From contig CAJTPV010000044.1 of the NCBI GenBank assembly GCA_910578505.1, positions 1-21,393 of the forward strand: a stretch of 21,393 bases of DNA, given 5' to 3'. The position numbers and the translations under genes are program-made. The notes below the pieces were generated by a model. It ran no database searches. It was not told where the DNA came from and was given only the letters and a program-made list of their open reading frames with translations. This document shows, in pieces, positions 7,054 to 15,156 of the stretch. Within the stretch, counting starts at the first letter, position 1. Every line of letters begins with the position of its first letter. This DNA comes from an uncultured Oscillospiraceae bacterium. Lineage in GTDB: Bacteria > Bacillota > Clostridia > Oscillospirales > Oscillospiraceae.

Positions 7054-7569
7054 TTGAGCTTTCAGGAAATGACGCAGGACATCATGAATCACCCCCTGTT
7101 TGTGGAGCTGCGGGACGTGCAGCACCACGGCGGGGAGAACTCCCTGTACCTACACTCGGTAGACACAGCCAAGTGTGCCTACCAGCTGGCCCGCAGGTTC
7201 CATATGCGGGAGGACCGGGTGCGGGCCGTCACCCGCGCGGCCCTGCTCCACGACTTCTTCGGCTACGACTGGCAGAGCGAGCGGCACCGCCGCTATAAGC
7301 ACTATTACTCCGGCTGGAAGCGGCTGACCCACATGCACGCCTTTATTCACGGCGCCCACGCCGCCCACCGCGCCAACCGGATCTTCGGTCTGGACGACCG
7401 GCAGCGCGCGGCGATTACCAGCCACATGTTCCCCCTGGCCCCCCTGCCCCGGAATTCCGAGGGCTGGGTGCTGACCCTGGCCGACAAACTGGTGGCCTCC
7501 AGGGAGGTGAGCGAGACGGTTGGCTGGCATGTCCGCAAAATCTACCAGAAGGTACTGCCGAGAAGCTGA
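7054..7569 (+). CDS. HD-domain phosphohydrolase
   Basis: 171 residues if it begins at the TTG at 7054, which follows GGAGG (7041-7045) by 8 bases; the next ATG (7069) is too far for that site and a GTG at 7003 lacks a site. The HD core is clear: H34 in LYLHSVDTA, H66-D67 in ALLHDFFGYDW, histidines in HMHAFIHGAHAA (93, 95, 99), SHMFPLAPLP, and the final aspartate in LTLADKLVASRE. These give a complete metal site, unlike the broken HD gene near 2802. Family members are predicted soluble hydrolases of phosphate esters or nucleotides; the substrate is not known. It is divergent from the NiaR-type gene, and a role in nucleotide or NAD metabolism would be speculation. Confidence 0.85.
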   Translation: MSFQEMTQDIMNHPLFVELRDVQHHGGENSLYLHSVDTAKCAYQLARRFHMREDRVRAVTRAALLHDFFGYDWQSERHRRYKHYYSGWKRLTHMHAFIHGAHAAHRANRIFGLDDRQRAAITSHMFPLAPLPRNSEGWVLTLADKLVASREVSETVGWHVRKIYQKVLPRS

Positions 7570-7582
7570 TGTGGTCCAAAGG

Positions 7583-7616
7583 ATTCCCCCGCCGGTCCAG
7601 GCGGGGGAATTTTTTA
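7583..7616 (+). terminator. Rho-independent terminator after the HD gene
   Basis: ATTCCCCCGCC (7583-7593) pairs fully with GGCGGGGGAAT (7600-7610) around a 6-base loop, followed by TTTTT. Confidence 0.93.
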
Positions 7617-7637
7617 TCCTCCGCCTGGAAATTTTTC

Positions 7638-7666
7638 GTGCAATTTCCGGGGAAATGGTGTATGAT
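7638..7666 (+). promoter_or_regulatory. Possible asnA promoter
   Basis: TATGAT (7661-7666) is a good -10 box and lies 31 bases before the asnA ATG. The hexamer 17 bases upstream (GTGCAA, 7638-7643) is a weak -35 match. Confidence 0.35.
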
Positions 7667-7697
7667 GTATCTGCTGAAAATACGAGGAGGCAAAAGA

Positions 7698-8708
7698 ATG
7701 AACACCTGTTATATTCCCCAGGGCTACCGCACGCCCCTGACCGGCTACGACATGCAGCGGGCCATTGAGTTCGTCAAGAGCAGCTTTCAGGAGAACCTGA
7801 AGTTCGCCCTCAATCTCCGCCGGGTCTCCGCCCCCCTGTTTGTGGACAGAAACTCCGGTCTGAACGACAACCTCAACGGCGTGGAGCGCCCGGTATCCTT
7901 CGACATCCCCGCCGTGGCCGGGGCCGCCGGCGAGGTGGTCCACTCCCTGGCAAAATGGAAGCGTCTGGCCCTCAAGCGCTACGGCTTTTACCCCGGCAAC
8001 GGCCTGTATACGGACATGAACGCCATCCGCCGGGACGAGCAGCTGGACAATCTCCACTCCGTCTACGTGGACCAGTGGGACTGGGAAAAGGTCATCAACC
8101 GGGAGGACCGGAACACGGAATTTCTCAAGTATACCGTCCGCTCCATTGTGGGGGCGGTCTGCGACACCTGCGACGCTCTGCGCCGGGCCTTCCCCCAGCT
8201 GAACGGGAAGCTGGAGCGGGACGTCACCTTCATCACCACCCAGGAGCTGGAGGACCTCTACCCCGAGCTGACCCCCGGCGAGCGGGAGACCGCCTTCATG
8301 CGCACCCACAAGACGGTGTTTCTCATGCAGATCGGCAAGACGCTCAGAAGCGGCGGCCGCCACGACGGCCGCGCCCCGGACTACGACGACTGGGAGCTCA
8401 ACGGCGACATCCTCATGTGGAACGACGTGCTGGGCCGGGCCTTTGAGATCTCCTCCATGGGCATCCGGGTGGACGCGGAGAGCCTGGACCGGCAGCTGAC
8501 CCTGGCGGGCTGCGAGGACCGGCGGGAGCTGCCCTTCCATAAAATGCTGCTGAATAATGATCTGCCCCTGACCATGGGCGGCGGCATCGGCCAGAGCCGG
8601 CTGTGCATGCTGATGATCGGCTGCTGCCACATCGGCGAGGTGCAGGTGAGCCTGTGGGACCAGGAGACCATAGCGGCCTGCGAAAAAGCGGGCGTTATGC
8701 TGCTGTAA
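7698..8708 (+). CDS. asnA: Aspartate-ammonia ligase (asparagine synthetase A)
   Basis: A 336-residue cytosolic enzyme that makes asparagine from aspartate, ammonia and ATP through an aspartyl-AMP intermediate; it shares the class II aminoacyl-tRNA synthetase fold. Recognisable family stretches include the N-terminal RRVSAPLFVDRNSGLNDNLN, AKWKRLALKRYGF, EQLDNLHSVYVDQWDWEK, DYDDWELNGDILMWN and, near the C-terminus, LTMGGGIGQSRLCMLM, which corresponds to motif 3 with its ATP-binding arginine. Length equals that of known AsnA (about 330). The ATG at 7698 follows GAGGAGG by 7 bases. pepD begins 34 bases downstream without an intervening terminator, so the two are probably one transcript. I looked for a T-box or other leader and found none in the 80-base gap. 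Confidence 0.97.
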   Translation: MNTCYIPQGYRTPLTGYDMQRAIEFVKSSFQENLKFALNLRRVSAPLFVDRNSGLNDNLNGVERPVSFDIPAVAGAAGEVVHSLAKWKRLALKRYGFYPGNGLYTDMNAIRRDEQLDNLHSVYVDQWDWEKVINREDRNTEFLKYTVRSIVGAVCDTCDALRRAFPQLNGKLERDVTFITTQELEDLYPELTPGERETAFMRTHKTVFLMQIGKTLRSGGRHDGRAPDYDDWELNGDILMWNDVLGRAFEISSMGIRVDAESLDRQLTLAGCEDRRELPFHKMLLNNDLPLTMGGGIGQSRLCMLMIGCCHIGEVQVSLWDQETIAACEKAGVMLL

Positions 8709-8742
8709 CAGCAGAAAATACAGGAAAGACAAGGTACAAGCG

Positions 8743-10185
8743 ATGGAGAAGAACGTATTGGCCGGTTTGGAGCCGAAGGCGGTATTCACTTTTTTTGAGC
8801 AGCTGTGCGCCATCCCCCACGGCTCCGGCAACACCGCCGCCGCCAGCGCCTGGGCGGCGGACTTTGCCCGGCAGAGGGGCCTGCGGCACCGGCAGGACGC
8901 GGTGGGCAACGTGGTCATCTGGAAGGATGCGTCGCCGGGCTATGAGGACCATCCGCCGGTGATGCTCCAGGGCCACCTGGACATGGTGTGCGTCAAGGAC
9001 AGCGGCGTCAGCCACGACTTCCTGGCCGACCCCCTGGAGCTGTATATCGACGGCGATTGGATCAAGGCCCGCGGCACCACCCTGGGCGGCGACGACGGCG
9101 CGGCGGTGGCCATGGCCCTGGCGGTGCTGGACGATGATACGCTCCCCCATCCGCCGCTGGAGGTGCTGCTGACTATCGACGAGGAGACCGGCATGACCGG
9201 CGCCAACGAGGTGGATGCCGCCGACCTGCGCAGCCGCCGGCTCATCAACATCGACTCCGAGGTGGAGGGCGTCTTTACCGCTGGGTGCGCCGGCGGGGCC
9301 CGGTCCGATATCCGGAAGACGTTTCCCACCGCCCCGGCCACCGGTAAGGTCTGCACCCTGACTGTGACGGGCCTGCAGGGCGGACACTCCGGCGTGGACA
9401 TCAACAAGGGCCGCGCCAATGCCAACAAATTGCTGGTGGAATGCCTGGCCCGGCTGCCCGGCATCCGGCTGATTGCCTTCCGGGGCGGGGAGCAGGACAA
9501 CGCCATCCCCGTGCAGGCGGAGGCCAGGGTCGTGATGGCGGACAGCGCGGCGGAGAGCGCACAGACTGCCGCCGATGCATGGCTGGAGCGGGCCAGGGCA
9601 GAGTATCCCCAGGACGACCGGTTTTCCCTGCAGCTGGCCTGGGCAGACGGAAGTGACCCGATAGAGGCCCTCTCTGAGGAGGATACCCGCGCCGTTCTGC
9701 GGCTGCTGCTGGACGCCCCCAACGGCATCCAGTCCATGGAACCGGACCTGCCCGGCCAGGTGCGCACGTCCCTGAATATGGGCGTGGTGCGGCTGGAGGA
9801 CGGCGCGCTGCGCTCCGCGTTCTGCGTGCGCAGCTCCTCCGGCGCGGAGAAGGCGAAGCTCTTCGAGGACCTGCGCGCCCTGGCCCAGGCCAACGGCGCG
9901 GACTACGGCCAGCACGGGGAGTACCCCGCCTGGGAGTACCGGAAGGACTCCCCCCTGCGGGATGTCATGGTCCGCGTGTTTGAAAAGCAGTACGGCAGAG
10001 CGCCGGTGGTGGAGACCATCCACGCGGGGCTGGAGTGCGGATTGCTGTCGGAGAAGATGCCCGGTCTGGACGCGGTATCCATCGGCCCCGACCTGGTGGA
10101 TATCCACAGCGCACGGGAGAGGATGTCCATTGCGTCCATGCAGAGGACGTGGGCGTTCTTGCTGGAAGTGCTGGCGCAGCTGTAA
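8743..10185 (+). CDS. pepD: Aminoacyl-histidine dipeptidase (peptidase D, M20 family)
   Basis: A 480-residue two-zinc dipeptidase that splits Xaa-His and other dipeptides in the cytosol. Metal ligands are visible at the expected spacing: H78 with D80 (QGHLDMV), D117 (LGGDDG), E148 with the general base E147 (DEETGMTG), D171 (NIDSEVEG) and H455 (VDIHSARERM). The lid-domain motif GLQGGHSGVDI is also present. Length matches E. coli PepD (485). The ribosome binding site is modest (an AAGG motif about 12 bases before ATG). It probably shares a transcript with asnA, consistent with amino-acid supply from peptides. A converging hairpin terminator shared with the RNase J gene ends it. Confidence 0.95.
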   Translation: MEKNVLAGLEPKAVFTFFEQLCAIPHGSGNTAAASAWAADFARQRGLRHRQDAVGNVVIWKDASPGYEDHPPVMLQGHLDMVCVKDSGVSHDFLADPLELYIDGDWIKARGTTLGGDDGAAVAMALAVLDDDTLPHPPLEVLLTIDEETGMTGANEVDAADLRSRRLINIDSEVEGVFTAGCAGGARSDIRKTFPTAPATGKVCTLTVTGLQGGHSGVDINKGRANANKLLVECLARLPGIRLIAFRGGEQDNAIPVQAEARVVMADSAAESAQTAADAWLERARAEYPQDDRFSLQLAWADGSDPIEALSEEDTRAVLRLLLDAPNGIQSMEPDLPGQVRTSLNMGVVRLEDGALRSAFCVRSSSGAEKAKLFEDLRALAQANGADYGQHGEYPAWEYRKDSPLRDVMVRVFEKQYGRAPVVETIHAGLECGLLSEKMPGLDAVSIGPDLVDIHSARERMSIASMQRTWAFLLEVLAQL

Positions 10186-10211
10186 ACGAAAAAGAATTGT
10201 AACACAAGAAA

Positions 10212-10244
10212 TTCCCCCTGGACTCTGCGTCCAGGGGGAACGTT
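10212..10244. terminator. Shared bidirectional terminator between pepD and the RNase J gene
   Basis: TTCCCCCTGGAC (10212-10223) and GTCCAGGGGGAA (10229-10240) form a perfect 12-bp stem with a 5-base loop. T-rich sequence follows on the plus strand (CGTTTTAT) and on the minus strand (TTTCTT). The RNase J stop codon is 5 bases away. Confidence 0.88.
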
Positions 10245-11900
10245 TTATATCCTGTTCACAACGGGAATGACCATAGGACTGCGCTTGGTGTGCTTGAAGA
10301 GGTAGCCGCTGACCGCGGACTTCACGGCACTGCGCAGCTCGCCCATATCCCGACCGGTCTTGCCGATGGCCGAGAGGGCGGCGCTGCCCGCCACATCCTT
10401 CAGCTCCCGCATCAGATCCTCGGACTCCTTGACGTAGATGAAACCCCGGGTGATGATCTCCGGCTCGCTGTGCAGCTGCCCGTTCTGGAGGTTCATGATG
10501 ACCACCACCATGCCGTCCTCCGCCAGGATCTTCCGGTCCCGCAGCACCACCGCGCCTACGTCGCCTACGCCGCTGCCGTCCACCAGCACGGAGCCGGAGG
10601 GGACCGGCGTCTCCGCGATCTTGATGGTCTTGGTGGTCAGCTCGATGACGTTGCCGATATCCGGCAGCACGATGTTCCGCCGGTCCATCCCCATCTCCAG
10701 CGCCAGGTTGATGTGCCGCCGCAGCATCTTCTGCTCCCCGTGGAGGGGGATGAAGAACCGGGGGCGGGTCAGGGCGTGGATGATCTTCAGCTCCTCCTGA
10801 CAGGCGTGGCCGGAGACGTGGAGGGGGTCGGACCGGTCATAGATCACGTCCACCTCCTTGCGGAACAGCTCGTTGATCACCCGCCCGATGGTCTTCTCGT
10901 TGCCCGGAATGGCGCTGGCGGAGATGATCACCCGGTCGCCGGGGCCCACGTCGATCTGCCGGTGCTGGGAGAAGGCCATGCGGTACAGGGCGCTCATCTC
11001 CTCGCCCTGGCTGCCGGTGGTCACGATCACCTGCTTATCCAGGGGCATGGATTTCAGCTTATTTAAATCCATCACCGTGTTTTTCGGCGGGTGCATGTAG
11101 CCCAGCTCCGTGGACACCCGCATAATGTTCTCCATGCTCCGGCCGGACACTGCCACCTTCCGCCCGCAGGCGGCGGCGGCATCGATGACCTGTTGGATCC
11201 GGTGGACGTTGGAGGCGAAGGTGGTGACGATGATCCGCTCCTTGCAGCCGGTGAACAGCCGGTCAAAGGTCTTGCCCACGATCTTCTCACTCATGGTGTA
11301 TCCGGGCCGCTCCACGTTGGTGGAGTCCGCCAGCAGCGCCAGCACCCCCTCCCGGCCCAGCTCGCCGAAGCGGCCCAAGTCGATGACGTCGCCGTCAATG
11401 GGGGTGGAGTCGATCTTGAAGTCGCCGGTGTGGACGATCACGCCCATGCTGGTGTGGATGGCGAAGGCCACCGAGTCGGCGATGGAGTGGTTGACGTGGA
11501 TGAACTCCACGTAGAATTTCCCCACCCGGATCATCTCCCCCGCCTCCACGGTCACCAGCTTCGTCTGCTTGAGCAGGCCGTGCTCCTCCAGCTTCAGCTT
11601 AATCAGGCCCGCCGTCAGGCGGGTGCAGTACACCGGCATATTGACCTGACGGAGAATGTACGGGATCGCGCCGATATGGTCCTCGTGCCCGTGGGTAATG
11701 AACAGGCCCCGGATGCGGGCCCGGTTCTTGACCAGGTACGTCACATCGGGGATGACCAGGTCAATGCCGTACATGTCCCCGTCCGGGAAGCCCATACCGC
11801 AGTCCACCACGATGATCTCGCCGCCGTGCTCATAGACGGTCATGTTCTTTCCAATCTCATTCAAACCGCCAAGAGGGATAATTTTCATTTTTTCTGCCAA
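10245..11900 (-). CDS. rnj: Ribonuclease J
   Basis: A 551-residue metallo-beta-lactamase/beta-CASP nuclease with 5' exonuclease and endonuclease activity in mRNA decay and rRNA maturation. The zinc motif THGHEDH covers residues 69-75; further ligands are H138 (HVNHSIADS) and D160 (HTGDFKID). beta-CASP features follow: DSTNVERPGYT, FASNVHRIQ, TTGSQGEEMSAL, SASAIPGNE, and HVSGHACQEELK with FIPLHGEQ. The C-terminal ~100 residues are the RNase J-specific domain. The start is probably the TTG at 11900, nine bases after AAAGGAG; an ATG four codons later (11888) is the alternative. Length is normal. The gene stands alone and shares its terminator with pepD. Confidence 0.96.
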   Translation of the reverse strand: MAEKMKIIPLGGLNEIGKNMTVYEHGGEIIVVDCGMGFPDGDMYGIDLVIPDVTYLVKNRARIRGLFITHGHEDHIGAIPYILRQVNMPVYCTRLTAGLIKLKLEEHGLLKQTKLVTVEAGEMIRVGKFYVEFIHVNHSIADSVAFAIHTSMGVIVHTGDFKIDSTPIDGDVIDLGRFGELGREGVLALLADSTNVERPGYTMSEKIVGKTFDRLFTGCKERIIVTTFASNVHRIQQVIDAAAACGRKVAVSGRSMENIMRVSTELGYMHPPKNTVMDLNKLKSMPLDKQVIVTTGSQGEEMSALYRMAFSQHRQIDVGPGDRVIISASAIPGNEKTIGRVINELFRKEVDVIYDRSDPLHVSGHACQEELKIIHALTRPRFFIPLHGEQKMLRRHINLALEMGMDRRNIVLPDIGNVIELTTKTIKIAETPVPSGSVLVDGSGVGDVGAVVLRDRKILAEDGMVVVIMNLQNGQLHSEPEIITRGFIYVKESEDLMRELKDVAGSAALSAIGKTGRDMGELRSAVKSAVSGYLFKHTKRSPMVIPVVNRI

Positions 11901-12127
11901 ATTATTGCACTCCTTTTACTCATTAGAAATCATGTACAAAAGCGCAACGCAAACTGGCGGGAGGGGCGTTCGGCCTCTGCCCGCTGTGCAGCTGAAAACG
12001 CTTTATTGGGTGTGACAGGCCGCACGCAGCGCCGGTCACGATCTTATTTAAACAGGCATGCCCGCAGCCGCCTGTAAAAATTCAAGAGAAAATCTTATCA
12101 CGCAATCTTCCAAGTTGCCGGCAGGAC
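11901..12127. other. Leader region upstream of the RNase J gene, no gene seen
   Basis: About 230 bases between the RNase J start and the hairpin repeat at 12128. No convincing coding frame, RNA gene or clear sigma-A promoter stands out, although the RNase J promoter must lie in or just beyond it. Confidence 0.45.
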
Positions 12128-12203
12128 GCCCTCTCCGCCACAGCTGACGCCGCGCCGCCTCCCTCTTTGGGGGAGCTGTCAGCCGCAGGCTGACGGAGAG
12201 GGC
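12128..12203. repeat. 76-bp foldback repeat of the Oscillospirales dispersed type
   Basis: The ends are GCCCTCTCCG (12128-12137) and its exact complement CGGAGAGGGC (12194-12203). Inside is a second hairpin, GTCAGCC-GCA-GGCTGAC (12178-12194). The wording around CCCTCTTTGGGGGAGCTGTC is, from memory, common in intergenic gaps of gut Oscillospirales genomes. It codes for nothing and is separate from the repeat at 15157. Confidence 0.6.
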
Positions 12204-12284
12204 CTTCCACCACTTTGTCTGGAATTTTGCCGTTTGCTATAGTATACCACGGCTGCGGGGAAAAGTATACATAAATTTCCAACA

Positions 12285-12327
12285 AAATCAAACTTGCCGG
12301 AAAATCTCCTGCCGTCTTCCCTCCGGC
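12285..12327 (-). terminator. Possible terminator after the MATE gene
   Basis: GCCGGA (12296-12301) can pair with TCCGGC (12322-12327); on the minus strand it is followed by T-rich AAGTTTGATTTTG. The stem is short and the loop long, so the call is weak. Confidence 0.3.
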
Positions 12328-12330
12328 CCC

Positions 12331-13731
12331 TTACGACTCTGCGGCGGGCTGGCTGTCGATGCCGTGGATGCCCGCCACCTTCGCGTAGGCGTGCCTGCGC
12401 ACGATCAGGAAAAACGTCATATGCACCGCCGCCGTTACGACCCAGCTGACCGGGTAGGACACATACAGGACAGAAGGGGCCGGATACATCTGGAACACCG
12501 TGGCAATCCACACCAGGCGCAGGCCGCAGGCGCCCACCATAGACACCACCATGGGGATCACCGAATAGCCGATCCCCCGCAGAGCGCCCACAAAGACCTC
12601 CATGACGCCGCAGAGGAAATAGGGGCTGCACACATACCACATGCGCTCCACGGCATACCCGATGACCGCCTCGTCGCCGGGGGCATAGATCCCGGCCAGC
12701 GTATGGCCGCAGGAGGCCACCAGCAGGCCCAGGATCAGGCCCGTGGCCGACACGTAGAGCAGGCACAGCCCCAGGACCCGGTCCACCCGCCGGCACTGGC
12801 CCGCGCCGTAATTCTGGCTGACAAAGGTCAGCGTGGACTGATAGAATGCGTTCATGGCCGCATACACAAAGCCCTCAATATTGGCGGAGGCCGTGGACCC
12901 GGCCACCACCGTGGAGGCAAAGGAGTTGATGGCGGACTGGATCACCACGTTGGACAGGGAGAACACCAGCCCCTGAAAGCCCGCCGGGAGCCCCACCTGC
13001 AGCACGCGCTTGATGGTCCGCTTGTCCAGCTGGAGGCAGTGGCGGTCAAAGTGCAGGGGACCCTGCTCCCGGCGCAGGCAGATAAAAATCAGTGTGGCGG
13101 AGATGTACTGGGAGATGATGGTGGCCAGGGCAACGCCCGCCACGCTCATCTGCAGGCCGATGACAAAAACCAAATTCAGGCCCACATTCACCACGCCGGC
13201 GGTGGTCAGGAAATACAGGGGCCGGCGGGTGTCCCCCTGGGCCCGCAGAATGGCGGCGCCGAAGTTATAGAACATGTTGGCGGGCATGCCGCAGAAGTAG
13301 ATGCGCAGATAGAGGGTCGCCAGGTCAATGACGTCCTCCGGGGACGACGTCAGCACCAGCAGCGTGCGGGCCAGAGAGACGCCCACAACAGCCAGGAACA
13401 GGCCGCTGAGCAGGGCCACCGTCAGGGCGGTGCGCACGCTCCGGCGCACGTCCTCCTCCTGGCCGGCCCCCATATCCCGAGCCACGATGACGTTTGCGCC
13501 CACGGAGAAGCCCACGAACAGGTTGACCAGCAGGTTGATCAGGGCAGTGTTGGAGCCCACTGCCGCCAGGGCCTGCTTGCCCACATACCGGCCCACCACC
13601 ACAATGTCGGCCGCGTTGAAGAGCAGCTGCAGCAGGCTGGACAGCATCAGGGGCAGAGCGAACAGGAGCAGCTTTCCGGCCAGCGGGCCGTGGAGCATAT
13701 CGATTTGGTAACCCTTACTTTCTTTTGCCAT
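12331..13731 (-). CDS. MATE-family multidrug/metabolite efflux transporter
   Basis: A 466-residue integral membrane protein with about 12 hydrophobic helices in two related halves. Family marks are PLMLSSLLQLLFNAADIVVVGRYVG in the first helix pair, AVGSNTALINLLVNLFVGFSVGANV, GAAILRAQGDTRRPLYF, and the matching VGLPAGFQGLVFSLSNVVIQ and YAAMNAFYQSTLTFVSQNYGAGQ in the second half. It would export cationic drugs or metabolites in exchange for sodium or protons. Length is typical. The ATG at 13731 is preceded by GGAGG at a somewhat long 12-base distance. A promoter is visible upstream. No regulator gene is adjacent, and the substrate cannot be told from sequence. Confidence 0.93.
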   Translation of the reverse strand: MAKESKGYQIDMLHGPLAGKLLLFALPLMLSSLLQLLFNAADIVVVGRYVGKQALAAVGSNTALINLLVNLFVGFSVGANVIVARDMGAGQEEDVRRSVRTALTVALLSGLFLAVVGVSLARTLLVLTSSPEDVIDLATLYLRIYFCGMPANMFYNFGAAILRAQGDTRRPLYFLTTAGVVNVGLNLVFVIGLQMSVAGVALATIISQYISATLIFICLRREQGPLHFDRHCLQLDKRTIKRVLQVGLPAGFQGLVFSLSNVVIQSAINSFASTVVAGSTASANIEGFVYAAMNAFYQSTLTFVSQNYGAGQCRRVDRVLGLCLLYVSATGLILGLLVASCGHTLAGIYAPGDEAVIGYAVERMWYVCSPYFLCGVMEVFVGALRGIGYSVIPMVVSMVGACGLRLVWIATVFQMYPAPSVLYVSYPVSWVVTAAVHMTFFLIVRRHAYAKVAGIHGIDSQPAAES

Positions 13732-13787
13732 AGCAATACGCCACCTCCAACCGTCCTGAAAGTCCAGTGTCCGCGGACGGCATACAA

Positions 13788-13816
13788 GTTATATCATATT
13801 TCAGGGGAAAGAACAA
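13788..13816 (-). promoter_or_regulatory. Promoter of the MATE transporter gene
   Basis: On the minus strand TTGTTC (13816-13811) and TATAAC (13793-13788) are 17 bases apart. The leader of about 50 bases includes the palindrome GTCCGCGGAC. Confidence 0.55.
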
Positions 13817-13936
13817 CCCCGGCGCATAAAAAAAATAGGCAAAAATTCAGCATACATCCCAGCCCTTGTTTGGCGAAACGGAAGGGATAGTTCGCGGGGC
13901 GAAAAATCGCCGGGCGGAAAATTCCGCATTTTCCTC

Positions 13937-13967
13937 TTGACCTGAAGTGGACTCCAAGTATTATAAT
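13937..13967 (+). promoter_or_regulatory. MerR-type promoter with 19-bp spacer before the DUF362 gene
   Basis: TTGACC (13937-13942) and a perfect TATAAT (13962-13967) are 19 bases apart, two more than normal. The spacer carries an imperfect dyad, CCTGAAGT (13941-13948) against ACTCCAAG (13951-13958). An overlong spacer holding a dyad of this wording is the hallmark of promoters activated by MerR/SoxR-family proteins, which twist the DNA to bring the two boxes into register. No MerR gene is in the window. The spacing is seen directly; the regulator class is inferred. Confidence 0.6.
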
Positions 13968-14024
13968 GTGCCAAGAGACTTTCATCACCCACATGTATAT
14001 GAACAGGAAAGAGAGGTATCGCAA

Positions 14025-15026
14025 ATGGCGGCACAGAAGGCAGTTCCCGGCACAGGCGGGGACCACTATATCCCCTATGAGCAGCGCACCGGCGGAGAGT
14101 CGGCAGTATACTTTACCCGCGATTTGTCTGCGGCTGGCCTGGTAAACATCTGCGGGCGCATCCAGAGCGCCCTGGAGGGCAGGGTGGCCGTGAAGCTCCA
14201 CACCGGGGAGAAGAACGGCCCCAACATCATCCCCAGGGACTGGGTCCAGGCCCTTATGGCGGACCGGCTGCCCAACGGGACCATTATAGAGACCAATTCC
14301 TACTATGCCGGGGACCGGGACACCACGGAAAAGCACCGGGAAACCCTGCGCGTCAACGGCTGGACCTTTGCCCCGGTGGATATTATGGACGCGGAGGGGA
14401 CTGTCCTCCTCCCGGTGGCCGGGGGGAAATGGTTCACAGAGATGTCCATGGGCAGGACGCTGACAGACTACGACTCCCTGCTGGCCCTCACCCATTTCAA
14501 GGGCCACGTGAAGGGCGGCTTCGGCGGCTCCAACAAGAACATCGGCATCGGCTGCGCGGACGGGAAGACCGGCAAGGCCATGATCCACACCACGCCCGGC
14601 CAGAGCGACCAATGGGACATCAGCGACGAGGAGTTCATGGAGCGCATGACGGAGTCCACGAAAGCGGTGGCGGACCACTTCGGGCGGAAGATCGCCTATA
14701 TCAACGTCATGCGCAATATGTCGGTGTCCTGCGACTGCGAGGGGATCTACGCGGAGCCGGTGGTGACGCCCAACGTGGGCATCTGCGCGTCCCTGGACAT
14801 CCTGGCCCTGGACCAGGCCTGCGTGGACATCATCTATGCCATGACGGAGGAGGAGCGCCACGCGCTGGTGGAGCGGATGGAGTCCCGCCACGGACTGCGG
14901 CAGCTGTCCTACATGAAGGAGCTGGGCATGGGCAACGACCGCTATACCCTGGTGGACATCGATCATGGCGGCCAGGTGATCCTGCCGGCGGACGCGGTGA
15001 AAAACCTGACGCCCTTTGGCGGGTAA
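14025..15026 (+). CDS. DUF362 domain-containing protein
   Basis: 333 residues of the DUF362 family. Typical stretches are GRVAVKLHTGEKNGPNIIPRDW near residue 55, NGTIIETNSYYAGDRDTT near 85, DYDSLLALTHFKGHVKGGFGGS near 145, KNIGIGCADGKTGKAMIHT, and VTPNVGICASLDILALDQAC near 255. In this family some members carry added 4Fe-4S ferredoxin domains; here the cysteines (about five after residue 175) do not form a CxxCxxC cluster. The biochemical role of DUF362 is not established, though a redox or cofactor role is often suspected. The ATG at 14025 follows GAGAGG by 8 bases. It has a MerR-type promoter and its own terminator, so it is a single-gene unit, likely induced by a stress or ligand. Confidence 0.88.
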   Translation: MAAQKAVPGTGGDHYIPYEQRTGGESAVYFTRDLSAAGLVNICGRIQSALEGRVAVKLHTGEKNGPNIIPRDWVQALMADRLPNGTIIETNSYYAGDRDTTEKHRETLRVNGWTFAPVDIMDAEGTVLLPVAGGKWFTEMSMGRTLTDYDSLLALTHFKGHVKGGFGGSNKNIGIGCADGKTGKAMIHTTPGQSDQWDISDEEFMERMTESTKAVADHFGRKIAYINVMRNMSVSCDCEGIYAEPVVTPNVGICASLDILALDQACVDIIYAMTEEERHALVERMESRHGLRQLSYMKELGMGNDRYTLVDIDHGGQVILPADAVKNLTPFGG

Positions 15027-15043
15027 CGGACAACGTCCGGAAT

Positions 15044-15077
15044 GGGGCTGCCGGTGGATTGCCGGCAGCCCCGTTTT
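15044..15077 (+). terminator. Rho-independent terminator after the DUF362 gene
   Basis: GGGGCTGCCGG (15044-15054) pairs fully with CCGGCAGCCCC (15062-15072) around 7 bases, followed by GTTTT. Confidence 0.92.
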
Positions 15078-15156
15078 GAGGTGCAAAACTGCGAAATTCT
15101 GTTATCACAGCTATTCTTGAGAATATACGCACAAACGATGAAATATGCGGGAAAGG

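Noticed and set aside
7617..7697. T-box or other amino-acid leader ahead of asnA
   Set aside because: The gap is only about 80 bases and lacks the T-box sequence and a terminator/antiterminator pair.
7614..8918. A 434-codon open frame on the minus strand across asnA
   Set aside because: It is antisense to a fully conserved asnA, has no ribosome binding site, and its Val/His/Gly/Gln-rich composition is typical of the shadow of GC-rich codons.
8695..10107. A 470-codon minus-strand frame across pepD
   Set aside because: Antisense shadow of pepD, whose catalytic residues are all conserved on the plus strand; no start signals.
12364..13890. A 508-codon plus-strand frame across the MATE gene
   Set aside because: His/Gln/Gly-rich shadow of the transporter gene with no ribosome binding site or known motif.
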